Shown: in pieces, positions 23,069 through 34,211 of the stretch
Layout of the letters: each line of letters begins with the position of its first letter
Position numbering within the stretch: the first letter of the stretch is position 1
Source of the DNA: Hemileia vastatrix
Taxonomy: Eukaryota; Basidiomycota; Pucciniomycetes; Pucciniales; Zaghouaniaceae
Assembly: GCA_030280995.1 (NCBI GenBank)
Contig: JASXTE010000014.1
Coordinates: 21,923,650 to 21,987,649 of the forward strand
Direction: 5' to 3'
Length of the DNA: 64,000 nucleotides
Notes under the pieces: model-generated
Databases searched by the model: none
Told to the model about the DNA's origin: nothing
The model's input: only the letters and a program-made list of their open reading frames with translations
Made by a program: the position numbers and the translations under genes

Positions 23069-23800
23069 TGTTATGGATCATCTATTTAGAGTAACAGTAG
23101 AAACATGTATACAGGGAGCATACTTATTATTAAAGGGTGGCATACATAAAATTGTAACACACATAGTAATAAGTATACATAGCTACCATGTGATTATTGT
23201 ATATAGACTGCAGATTGTGCATCTGACTAACTCCAATTCTTCTTGGAGTCTGTTACTGATGCAAAACTACAAGTGATAGTCCCTTGTGGTGCTCATCATT
23301 ATATAAAACACATATAATCACAAGATTCAAATCCTGCCTGAAATTTTGTCCATTGTTAAATGCACTTGCTATTAAACCAAGGTGGTATTAATTTTATCCT
23401 GTGCTGATAAACTGAATTGGCCTCATCCTTTATATAGAGATCAATACACTAATTCGATCACTATAAAATGGTGACATACATAAAAGTGTTATGTACATAG
23501 TCATAAGTATACTTAGCTACCATGTGATTATTGCATATATAATGTGTTTTTTGCATCTGACTAACTCCAATTCTTTGCAGAGTCTTTTACTGATGCATAA
23601 TTACAGGTTACAGTCCCTTGTTAGTACTCATCATTAAATAAAACGCCTATACTCACAAGATTCAAATCCTTTCTGAAATTTGTCCAATTTTAAATTCACT
23701 TTCTATTACACCAAAGTGGTATTAATTTTATCCAGTTATGATACACTGAATTGCCTCATCCTTTCTATAGAGATAAAGACACCAATTTGATCCCTAAATA
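23069..23800 (+). repeat. LTR-like region with two tandem 335-bp units carrying a tRNA-like segment
   Basis: TGTTATGGATCATC after the purine tract has LTR-start form. From about 23,140 two units of about 335 bp follow (for example CCATGTGATTATTG at 23,187 and 23,522). Each contains GTCCCTTGT.GT.CTCATCATTA and, about 35 bp later, AAGATTCAAATCCT, like a tRNA A region and B box (GGTTCGAATCC). A tRNA-derived SINE, or a decayed tRNA duplicated within an LTR, would explain this. The LTR end was not located. Confidence 0.4.
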
Positions 23801-23859
23801 ATTTTATGTCCAATACCTCATTTCATACTTGTTTTAAGGGACCTGTCCCACCTAAGGAA

Positions 23860-24830
23860 TTTTTTTACACCTCAACAAACTGCCTTTCCCCCTCCATCAA
23901 AATCCAATAAAATAATAATAAAAAGTGAGCAAAATAAATTATGAGGAAGGATTTGAAAATCCTAAATAGTTCCCTCAAAAAAAAGAGCAATGAATATCAT
24001 TTCTTTCTTGAAGATTCATACACCTAACTCATTTCTTGCTAAAATTTTTCTCACTTTTTTTAGGAGTAGGATTTTCAAATCCTTCCTCCTTATGTTTTTT
24101 TTCTTGCTTTATTTATTGATTTATTGGATTTTAATACTGGATGAATAGTATTTTCAAATCCTTCTTCCTCTTTTTTTTCTTGCTTTTTTTTAATTTTTTT
24201 GGATTTTCATTTTATAGGAGTAGCATTTTCAAATCCTTCCTCCTCCTATTTTTTTGTTCATCTTTTTTCATTTTTTTAGTTTAGGAGACACCACCTAATT
24301 GTTTGGGTGAGGGAATAATGCCTCACTGACTCTTTATTTTCCCATTGATCAAGGCTTTCAAGGAATATATAATGTGAGCCATTCTTCCATTTTTTGTCCC
24401 ATTAACTTTGAAATATATTGTCTATTATCATATCCCAATTTCCCTATAGCCCCCCAAACAGATCCATATATCATTTTATCTAAATATCAAAAGATAAAAA
24501 GTAGTTAGTCAATAATAATATTTTTTAATAATAATATTTTATATTTATAATAAAAAACTTATATTAAGTAAAAAGAGTTATAATTTTCATCTCTCAATAT
24601 TAATCTTTAATTATTACAAAATGTACATTTATTATCATATCTCAATCTCCCTATAGCTCTTCAAACTGATCCACATATCATTGTCTCTCAATATTAAAAG
24701 GTGATAAGTAGATACTGACTAATTAAATTGTACTTTTATAAAAAAAATTAATATTTTCTGTTTTATAATTATTTTTAAATTTATATAATATATCATAATC
24801 CAGATGCTAAATTTTAAGTATGTCTCAAAA
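23860..24830. repeat. GGATTTTCAAATCCTTCC repeats and AT-rich sequence
   Basis: The motif occurs inverted at 23,943-23,964 and direct at 24,067-24,088, perfect over 22 bp. Decayed direct copies lie at about 24,145 and 24,223. Farther right TATCCCAATTTCCCTATAGC (24,434) and TATCTCAATCTCCCTATAGC (24,637) form another direct repeat 203 bp apart. No gene is visible. Confidence 0.6.
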
Positions 24831-24833
24831 CTG

Positions 24834-25146
24834 TTAATCACCTTTCCATCTTTTCATTAAATCAGCCTTCATCTTTTTTAAAACAGCTAAATCTCCAGGG
24901 GTTTCACAGTCATTTTCTTTCAAGATAAGTGACTTCATATCATTTGATCTCATATCATTATCAAGTTTCCTTTTCTCTATCAATATTCTTTCCTTGGTAA
25001 GATGATTGGCTTTTCAAAATAAACTTTTTGTGTTGTCCATTTTTGAGGCACATCTTTTAGAAAGATTACTGTATTTTTCTTCCAATAGAGACTTTAAATT
25101 TTCTGAGGTGCTTTCACTTAATCATTTTCTTTTAGTAGACTTTATT
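24834..25146 (-). pseudogene. NAM-like transposon companion gene, 3' part (left of chromovirus A)
   Basis: After chromovirus A and one TTATT copy are removed, this stretch continues the minus-strand frame from 33,626 without a gap. The joint falls in PIRI / KSTKRK, the Pro-Ile-x-x-Lys-x-x-Lys motif that precedes the C-terminal coiled coil in NAM-associated-type proteins. The rest is a charged coiled coil (LKSLLEEKYSNLSKR, LTKERILIEKRKLDND) ending MKRWKGD with TAA at 24,834. Two TGA stops interrupt it. Confidence 0.75.
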
Positions 25147-25956
25147 TGTCAGCCAGGCTACTAGACTTACCCAGGAAAATAATTGATTATCTTACTGAAG
25201 TGAAGCCACACCTTTTAGATCCTTATTAATAATTAATTATTTATTAAATACTTATGTATTACTTACAATTAACTAAGTAAACTAAGTAATTAATTAATAA
25301 AAATAAGTAATTGTCCCATATATATTTTTACTCCCAAACACCGTGCTCAATAATGCAGATGAGATGGGAATAAAAATTAGTATTAAAAAAATATATAAAA
25401 TTATAAAAAGAAAGAAATACTTTTTCAAATTCCTTTAATTAGATTTTATTGATTCAATATTTCAAATCAAATGTTCTTACACTAAACTGAGATGGACCAA
25501 AGGGTTCATAGTTTTATTTCAAATAAAATAAATACTTTTATTTACGCACTATTTTGTCTTACTCTTATTATTTCACATACTCTCTTTATTTAAGTTTTCC
25601 TCTCATACTCTTGTACTAGAGGATGGTAATTCCGTGTTTTATTTTCTCACATTTTACCTATAAAAGGCCTTTCCTTTTTGTCTGTTTTGATTCATTCCTT
25701 ACTTACTTTTACAACTTTTATAACACTTCAGTTAAAAAAATTTATTACTATAATTGATAACTATTAGTATTTACATCACCGTAGTTCTAAAGATATAATT
25801 TATAATAGTATTAAAAAAATTTACCTCTTCTTAAATTGAGTAAAATAATCAATTAGATTAAGAGAATATGTACCTTGCCTTTGAAGGACCAGTAACCACT
25901 TAAAATCCCTGTATGAACCTCAAAGAAATCTTCTACACCAAAAGGCCCCCTTGACA
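25147..25956 (+). repeat. 5' LTR of chromovirus A, 810 bp
   Basis: TGTCAGCCAGGC ... CCCCCTTGACA. Pairs with 32,813-33,625. Contains CTATAAAAGGCC at about 25,660, the likely TATA box. Differences between the LTRs include transitions such as AATGCAG to AATACAG. Confidence 0.95.
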
Positions 25957-26778
25957 ATTGGTAGCCTTTCCTAATCTTCGACGGCGCATTGATATCTTGA
26001 GGACTGGAGGCCGTGGGACCATCTCCATGGAGGTACCTGTAAGGACGAGTGAACAACAAAATGACGAACGTCATAGATCACGTGACAAATTTTTTTGCTG
26101 CGAACAGGAATCAAACCGCGCTCCAAAATTTAGGTTCATATATTAACTAAACGTCGTATATTTTGTGGTAATTATTGAAATTACTATTAGTGGGTCACTT
26201 TGCACTCTTCATTCTCTAAGTATTTCCTTTTACTCAGAACTCTGTAAGTGGCATTAATTTGCTCATTTTACAGGGGGAGGTGTATAGTAAATTGGAATTT
26301 TTATTTTTTTATTTTTTTATTTTTCCTAGTTGAAAATAATAGATCAATTGTGTTCCTAGTCCTAGAAGTAATAAAAAATTATATTTTAAAAATTAATTAT
26401 TATAATATTCAGTTGACGTTTGTCCTGATAAATTTAATTTTATTTGTTTCAGTTGACAAATTGTCCTGACAATAAAATTTTATAAATTTCATATTTAATT
26501 ATTTCGGTTGAAATTAATTCCTAGTAGTTAATTATTCAGTTGATTTAAAATCCTGATAATAATTATCATAAAATTGTTAATAGAAAATTTAAATTTATTT
26601 CTTCAGTTGATTATATTATAATCCTGGTTTTAAATTGTTTTGAATTAATAAATTGATTATTATTTTAGTTGATTTTATCCTGAAAATTTTATTTTATTAT
26701 TTTTCTTTTAAATATAAAGTAAAAATATAAATTAATTCATCTTATTTTCTCCCTCTCTCATTGCAGTAAAAACTAGAA
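25957..26778 (+). promoter_or_regulatory. Leader and primer-binding site of chromovirus A
   Basis: TGGTAGCC at 25,959-25,966, two bases after the LTR, has the TGG start of a tRNA 3'-end primer site; the tRNA was not identified. The next 150 bp are notably richer in CG dinucleotides than the surroundings. Then AT-rich sequence with several GTTGA..TCCTGA blocks (26,410-26,680) leads to the start at 26,779. Confidence 0.6.
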
Positions 26779-27367
26779 ATGACTGATCAAGGTATCTCTG
26801 CTGCATGTGAAGAAGAATTGGATTTGATAAATTATGATGAGGCTACTTCTGTGAGTTCCCATTTAACTAGAAAATTATCTCAAATTAATCAATCATTGCC
26901 CCAATCAGGATGTAGAGATGGAGGAAGTGGAAGTTCTGGTGGAAACAACTCAGGAACAGAAACATATTATAAACCCCCCAGAAGGACTTCCAAAATGCTT
27001 CAAGATAAAAAAGATGTCATTGCCTCAACAAGTAAAGAACTTGTCAACACATATAAAGGAATTAAGGACAGAAAACTTGAAATTGAGGTCAAGAGTAGAT
27101 GCTCTAGAAGAAAAGGTAAGAAAAATAGATATTTTTCTTCAAGAGAAGAGGAAACCCCCTCCCCACAGGGATCTTCAGAAATTGGCTCCCCAGAAGCCAG
27201 AGAAAGTGGAAGTATCCAAGTGGCAGTGGGATTACCTGTCTCATAACCAACAGACGCCGCAAGCAGGTCCATCCAGACACAACCAAGTCAACCCCACACC
27301 TCCTCACCCCTATAAAAGAGGAAGAAGAAGAAAAAACAATATGATCTTGCCCAGCAAACCTTGGTAA
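26779..27367 (+). pseudogene. Chromovirus A first ORF: coiled-coil gag-type protein ending at a -1 slippery site
   Basis: Starts MTDQGISAACEEELD. The frame shifts by one near 26,900; the conserved part then runs in the next frame to TAA at 27,365. Homology to gypsy C covers QDVEM, KKMSLPQQVKNL, THIKELRTEN and VSKWQWDYL, then a basic tail GRRRK. The middle is a predicted coiled coil with Leu/Val heptads. A canonical A AAA AAC heptamer lies in frame at 27,331-27,337. A -1 step there enters the open gag-pol frame. Either programmed frameshifting or two compensating indels explains this; see findings. Confidence 0.7.
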
Positions 27368-30300
27368 GCCCCTCTATTGATTCTCAAGTACCATTTCTTG
27401 TAACTAATTCATTTTCCTCAGGTAATTATGGAAGAGGAGATGAGACTGTGAGACCTGTAGAGAACAGTAGACAAATTGCTCAAATTTCAAATGTATCTAA
27501 TCCTTTAGTTCTAATTGCTACTTCAATGATAAATCCTGATATGGCTGTTATTGATGAGACACTTGAACCTGAGTTTTATGAGATTCTGGAAAGTTACTCT
27601 GTTTCCTTAATTAGAAACACTCCAGATGTAGCTAACATCAATGATGAATATTTGAGAGATATTATTGCCAAACAAAAGCATATAATGAAGAACATGCAAT
27701 TTACTCAGAAATATAATAGTTTGTTAACTGAAAAGGGTTATCAAGCATTAAGAAGTGAATCACAGAGAGTTTCTGATGAATTGTCTCATTACAAAGCAAC
27801 CCATGAAAAGAAAGTTTCTTTATGGCAAAATATCAAAAATGATTTTTCTAAACTGAAAGATACTGTATCTGCCTGTTGCCAGGAGGTGGAGATAGACAAG
27901 ATGAATCTGAAAAGATTGAATGACCATTTTTCATCTTTTCAAAATAAGAATCAGTTATCCTTTGCAACAACCAATGAGAGTTTATCTAGTCTTCCAAGAT
28001 TGAAAACCAGACTAACAACCCTTGAGGAGAAATTGAACTCATTTTTTATTGATCAAAAGTATTCTGAAATTTATTTGAAGGAACAAATAGTACAGGATGC
28101 TCCAGAGTTACCTGTGGCTAGTTCATCTAAAAGTAAATTAGTTCCAGAAATACATGTTGATACCCCTGAGCTTCCATTAAAAATTGATGATGCACCAGGA
28201 CCTTCAACAGAGGGATTAACCAATGAGATTACTGCACAACTAGAGAAGTTACAACTGATCCTTACTCATAAACAAGCTTGTACTAAGGAGACTCCTTCAA
28301 ATCAAAAGAATTGGCCAAAACTTGACCAGTACCCAACATTTGATGGTGATTCTTCTTCTGATTGGCAGCAATTTATTTGCAGAATTGATAACTTAAAAAT
28401 TTCTTAAAAACTCCCAGATTAGGAAATTGTGTCCAAGTTCATCTCTTTGTTTACTAATGTTGCCCTAATGTGGTATGAATCTGTTCTCCTGGATGGGAAT
28501 GACTACTCATGGGATGATTGGAAGAAATTAATTAAAGCACAATTTGGTGGCTCCAAGTTTAGAATGGCTCAACAAAGGCAGTATGAGGAAACTAGATATA
28601 GCTCTTCTACTGATAAACCTATTGAGTTCTTAATGAAACTTGTAAAAATCTTAAGGGCAATGGACCCAAATATGGAGTTTGAGTTATGGAAGGACAGGAT
28701 CCTCTATAAATTACCAATGTCTCTGAGAGACTTGATAGTGGCTAGGACTGAGTTCTCCAGAGAGCCCTCTTCTTTCATTAATACTTGTAATGAGATCCTT
28801 CTAAACAACAAGTATGATTCCAGAAGATTAATTCCTAGGACCCTTTTGGAGAAATCCTCCACCTACCAAAAAAAACCTCTGGAAAAGGTTGGTAAACCTT
28901 TTGCCCCTGTTGCACCAAAAAAGTATGCAACAAACACTTTCTTCAAGTGCAACAAGCCTTGGCAGAAAGGCCATGTTTGTGACAAGAATATAAATCTTGT
29001 AGAACAAACAGAGGAGCATGCTGATGACAAAGTAGCACTGGATGATACGTCAAGTGATTGTGCCAGAAATATTTCATATGAATCTCAACAAGAAATCTTG
29101 ATGCTGGAAGAGGATATTCATTATTTAAATACCATTGATATTGATAATAATGCTTTATCTACAGTTGAAGATGCTGAGATCATAAAGAACATTGAGGATA
29201 GCTCAATTTTTATTGCCCCTCTCAAGGCACCAGTCTTGATTAATGGAACCAGCATTGAAGTTGTTCTGGATTCTGGAGCTGGAGGAAGTGTAGTTTCTGA
29301 AAGAGCACTTGCTTCAGTTGATCAAGACTATAAATCAAAACTGATGCCTATCATTTCTGAAAATTGGAGAGGTTATGGCTCTGTTTTGTCCCCCATTGGT
29401 AAATACAAAGCCACAGTGTTTTTTGAATATAACCATGGTTTTGTAAGAGCTATTTGTGATTTTTTTGTCATGAAAAATGATAACTTAAGCAATTGGTTAA
29501 TTTTAGGGAATGATATTTTAACCAAGTGTGGCATAAAATTGGATCCCTCAAACCAATGTTTCACAATGGGGATGAATGGGAAGAGGAAATTTAAGATTTC
29601 TTCCTCCAAAAAATTATTAAAACCAGAATTGAACATGTGTAATTCTGTAGTTCAATATAAAGGAAGATCTAAAAAGGAAATGCATGCCCTTATGTCTGAA
29701 ATTGACAATGCCTCTTTTGGAGAACAACTTTCTGGTGAGGATAAAGATTCCATCATTAAATTGATAAAGTCTTTTCCTATGGCCTTTGCTCATGGGTCAC
29801 ATGAGCTGGGATTAGTTAAAGAGGAAATGAAACTTTCATTGTCTTGTCCATTAACTGATATACCACCTAGTTTAAAGAAGAAGCCTTATCCTGCTTCTCC
29901 CACAAAGAGAAAAGATATTGAAGACAATATCTCTACCCTTTTAAAAATGAATATTATTGAAAAGGTAGTTGAAACACCTAAATATTGTTTTATCTCACCT
30001 GTCCTAATTTCTTATGAGAAAGATAAAGCCAGGTTATGTGGTGATTATAGAGCACTAAATACTTATACTGTTGATGATATCTATCCTTTGCCTAGAATTA
30101 GCTCTATACATGCTACCTTACAGGGTGCTAAATATATCAGCTGTTTGAATGGTAATAAAGGATATCACCAGGTACCTGTTGAGAAAAATTCTCAGAATTT
30201 TCTGATGATCCCTACTCATATGGGTATTTATAAGTATGTTAGGATGCCATTTGGCCCTAAAAATTCCCCTTCAGTTTTTCAAAAAGTCATGGATAACACA

Positions 30301-32778
30301 TTCCATCAGGAGATAATTGAAGGATGGCTGATGGTTTATATTAATGATATCATTATATTCTCAAAAACATTTGAGGACCATCTCAAACACCTGTGTAAAG
30401 TGTTCCAAAAAATGGATGAAATAAATATGACACTTGCTTTGAAGAAATGTGAATTTGGTTTCCATTCTTTAAAAGTTCTTGGTCATGTTGTTTCAGGCTT
30501 ACAGATATGTGTTGACCAAAATAAAGTGGCAGCCATACAACAGGTGAAGGCTCCTAATACAGTTAGAGAGCTACAGAGTTTTTTGGGAATGTGTGGATAC
30601 TATAGACAGTATATTAAAAATTACCAAGTCACAGCTTTACCCCTTACCCAATTGACTAGAAATGATGTTGCTTTTGTCTGGAATACTGAAAGACAAAGAG
30701 CTTTTGAAACTATGAAACACTGCTTGATGTCAGCACCTATTCTTGCTCTACCTGACTTTAATCAGCCATTTGGTTTATATACTGGTGCCAGTTTTATTGG
30801 TCTGGGTGCTGCCCTCTATCAAAAACAAGTGATGAATGATAAAGTATCAGAAGTAGTAATTTGTTATATTTCAAGAACCTTGAGAAATAGTGAATTGAAA
30901 TATGGTGCTACTCAATTGGAATGTTTAGCTGTAGTGTGGGCTCTAGAAAAGCTACATTATTACCTAGATGACCAGAAATTTGAACTTGTCACTGACTGAA
31001 GTGCAGTTAAATCCCTTTTAAACTTGAAAACACCTAACAGACATATGTTCAGATGGCAGTTAGCTGTTCAAGAGTACAGAGGGAGAATGACAATTATTCA
31101 TAGGGCTGGTATTGTTCACTCAAATGTGGACATGTTATCAAGGTTACCTTTACCAAATGATGACTCTAATCCTGCTTATGATCCTGAGGATGAAATTATT
31201 CATATTCATGGAATATATGTGGTTGATATGGAGGAAGAGCTATTACAGCTTATTCTGGATTCATATGATAAGGACACTGACTTAAAAAAGTTATGCACCA
31301 TATTAAACAATCCAAAGAATGCTTCAATACAAGCATTAATTAAAACCCTTCCACCAAAGTACCAAAAAGCTTTGGAAAAAGGTAAATTTTCAATTGATGA
31401 AGGATATCTATATTATAGAAGAAAGTTGAGTAATGTTATTGTTATTCCTCCTTCTATGAAAGAAATCATCTTAAAAATTTGTCATGATGACATATTAGCT
31501 GGACATTTTGATCTTGAAAAAACAATGATCAGAATTAAAAACACTGCTTGGTGGGTTAATATGTCTGAGGACACCAAATTATATGTTGAATCTTGTGATA
31601 CTTGCCAAAAATCAAAAAGATTAACTGGTAAGAGAGCTGGATTAATGCAACATATTGAACCTCCTGATTCACCATGGCAAATAATAAACATGGATTTTGT
31701 AACAGGATTACCTATTGCTGGTAAAGACAGTTATAACTCTTGTTGGGTTATTGTGGACAGATTCACAAAAATGTGTAAATTTATCCCTACCCACAAGGAT
31801 GTTTCCACTAAAGAATTAGCTTTCTTATGGTGGTCTCATATTTTTAATACTGCTGGTTTCCCTAAAGCCATAATCTCTGACAGAGACCCTAAATTTACTT
31901 CTGAATTTTGGATGTTTCTGATGGATGTTTGTGATTGTGATCTGAAACTTTCTACTGCCCATCATCCACAGACTGATGGCTTAGCTGAAAGAATGATTCA
32001 GACTTTATAGGACATGATTAGAAGGTATTGTGCCTTTTGCCTTGAGTATAAAGATAATGACAGATTCACTCATGATTGGGTTACCTTACTTCCTGGGTTG
32101 GAATTTGCTTATAATAGCACTGTTCATTCTGTTACTCAAAGAAAGCCTTTTGAGCTCTGGCTTGGATTTGTTCCAAATACTCCTGCACAAATTCTCAATA
32201 ACAAAATACCTAAATTGGATATACATCCTGGTGTAAAATTATTTCTACAAATGCAACAACTTTTCAGAAATCATGCTCAAAAATGTATTGAAAAATAATT
32301 TGAATATGAGAAGAAGAGATGGGACAAATCCCATAAGGAATACACTTTTAAAAAGGGTGATGAAGTGTTGATTTCTACAGTCCACTTCAATTAACAAGGT
32401 AATAACAAATTGAAAGACCCATTTATTGGTCCATTTGTTGTCAGAAGAATGATTGGAGATAATGCAGTTGAGGTTATTTTGTATTCTCCATATGACAGAA
32501 AACATCCTGTTCTTCCAATATCTCTTCTGAAACCTTACACATCCAATAGTGATTTATTTCCATAAAGGAGGGGAAGAACAAAGAAAACCCCAAATGAAAT
32601 CACTTAAACAGCAGAAATTGAAAAAATTCTGAATGACAGAATAGTCACTGCTGAAAAAGGTACAGAATACTTATTGAGATTCAAGAATAAATCATCTGAA
32701 TATGATTCTTGGATACCTGGGAAGGAGATATCAAATCTTCCTACTCTATTAAAAAAGTATAAAAAGAAAAAATCATAG
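27316..32778 (+). pseudogene. Chromovirus A gag-pol (capsid, protease, RT, RNase H, integrase, chromodomain)
   Basis: One frame throughout. Gag (27,361 to about 28,900) includes WQQFICRIDNLKIS and FISLFTNVALMWYESV, typical of the gypsy capsid. A decayed zinc knuckle (C..PW..GH.C) is at about 28,946. Protease VLDSGAG is at 29,266-29,286. In the reverse transcriptase the Tyr-x-Asp-Asp box reads YINDI (30,337) and the earlier catalytic position reads LNGNKG. RNase H starts TGAS where TDAS is usual. Integrase has CDTC, MDFVTGLP, SDRDPKF and GLAERM. A chromodomain (EIEKIL ... YLLRFKN ... DSWIP) at 32,611-32,760 ends the protein. Stops: 28,405 TAA, 28,420 TAG, 30,997 TGA, 32,008 TAG, 32,296, 32,392, 32,563 and 32,605 TAA. 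Confidence 0.93.
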
Positions 32779-32799
32779 CATTTTTTTTATGGTTTATTT

Positions 32800-32812
32800 T
32801 ACAGTGAGGGAG
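32800..32812 (+). promoter_or_regulatory. Polypurine tract of chromovirus A
   Basis: GTGAGGGAG directly precedes the TGTCAG start of the 3' LTR, the expected place for the plus-strand primer. Confidence 0.6.
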
Positions 32813-33625
32813 TGTCAGCCAGGCTACTAGACTTACCCAGTAAAATAATTGATTATCTTACTGAAGTGAAGCCACGCCTTTTAGATCCTTATTAATAATT
32901 ATTTATTTATTAAATACTTATTTATTACTTACAATTAACTAACTAAGTACACTAAGTAATTAATTAATAAAAATAAGTAATTTTCCCATATATATTTTTA
33001 CTCCCAAACACCATGCTAAATAATACAGATGAGATGGGAATAAAAATTAGTATTAAGAAAATATATAAAATTATAAAAAGAAAGAAATACTTTTTCAAAT
33101 TCCTTTAATTAGATTTTATTGATTCAAATTTCAAATCAAATGTTCTTACACTAAATTGTGACAGACCAAAGGGTTCATATTTTTATTTCATATAAAATAA
33201 ATACTTTTATTTACACACTATTTTGTCTTACTCTTATTATTTCACATACTCTCTTTATTTAAGTTTTCCTCTCATACTCTTGTACTAGAGGATGGTAATT
33301 CCATGTTTTATTTTCTCACATTTTGCCTATAAAAGGCCTTTCCTTTTTGTCTGTTTTGATTCATTCCTTACTTACTTTTACAACTTTTATAACACTTCAG
33401 TTAAACAAATTTATTACTATAATTGATAACTATTAGTATTTACATCACTGTAGTTCTAAAGATATAATTTATAATAGTATTAAAAAATTTTACCTCTTCT
33501 TAAATTGATTAAAATAATCAATTAGATTAAGAGAATATGTACCTTGCCTTTGAAGGACCAGTAACCACTTAAAATCCTCGTATAAACCTCGAATAAATCT
33601 TCTAGACCAAAGGGACCCCTTGACA
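32813..33625 (+). repeat. 3' LTR of chromovirus A, 813 bp
   Basis: Starts TGTCAGCCAGGCTACTAG, ends GGGACCCCTTGACA, followed by the TTATT duplication. Closely similar to 25,147-25,956 along its whole length. Confidence 0.95.
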
Positions 33626-34211
33626 TTATTCTAATGGGACATGTAGAATAAGAAAAAGATGGTGAAGGACTATCAGGTTTTCTTTCCAGGTCCTTGACTC
33701 TGTTTGTATGGCTAAAGGTGAGATTAACTGAGTTGGCAGTATCAAGTCTCCACTTTGGTGCATATCTCAAATTTTCCCCTGAAACTAGACATTTAAATGA
33801 AGTTTTGTTCTGATTGTGAAAAACTGAGAGTGCTGTTTTTAACCAGTCCGTCAGTGAAGAGCCTCTAGGTGGATTTCATTCAATTGAATTGTATATTGCA
33901 CTAAATTTAAGAGTTGCTGTGTTTACTGCTTTCCATCTGGAGTAGAATTTTTTAAATAAATTTAATTAGTTTAATTCATATTTTTTTTTGTAAATACAAA
34001 CAATTCACCAAATTTGAATCTGTTCTTAATCACGATAGTGCAGTTTTCTGAATTGATTAAAGTGTGCTTCTATCTTTTTGTAAAATGTCTCTCCAGCTTG
34101 GTATGTGGAGCACTTGGGTTGCTTGCTGATGCTTATCCATGACAAAGCAAGTTCTTCTTCTTCTTGGGGGTACCAATTAGGAGGCCTTTTCTTCTTAGAT
34201 TCAGTTGACAT
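33626..34211 (-). pseudogene. NAM-like transposon companion gene, 5' part (right of chromovirus A)
   Basis: Exon 1 starts MSTESKKKRPPNWYPQEEE at 34,211, with ELALSWISISKQP and FYKKIEAHF. This is the N-terminal trihelix/Myb-like pattern of NAM-associated-type proteins (PPNW..EED..L..AW..VS...). After an unresolved short intron (about 34,025-33,946) the block SRWKAVNTATLKFSAIYNSI and PPRGSSLTDW, then APKWRLDTAN follows. The frame is open up to the TTATT target and continues at 25,146. Such genes usually accompany DNA transposons in fungi and plants; no terminal repeats or transposase were found here. One TGA follows IYNSIE. Confidence 0.8.

Larger units (their letters stand above)
25147..33625 (+). 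mobile_element. Ty3/gypsy chromovirus A, complete structure, 8,479 bp
   Basis: Two near-identical LTRs flank gag, protease, reverse transcriptase, RNase H, integrase and a chromodomain in the order typical of chromoviruses. LTRs start TGTCA and end TGACA. The 5-bp target duplication TTATT is exact (25,142-25,146 and 33,626-33,630). The element lies within the NAM-like gene in the opposite orientation. The coding region has eight in-frame stops and two replaced catalytic residues, so it is dead, but the low LTR divergence makes it the youngest clear insertion here. Confidence 0.95.

Noticed and set aside
26092..26130. GGTTTGATTCC on the minus strand, like a tRNA B box, in the chromovirus A leader
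   Set aside because: The bases around it do not pair as a T stem and no A box lies at a suitable distance.
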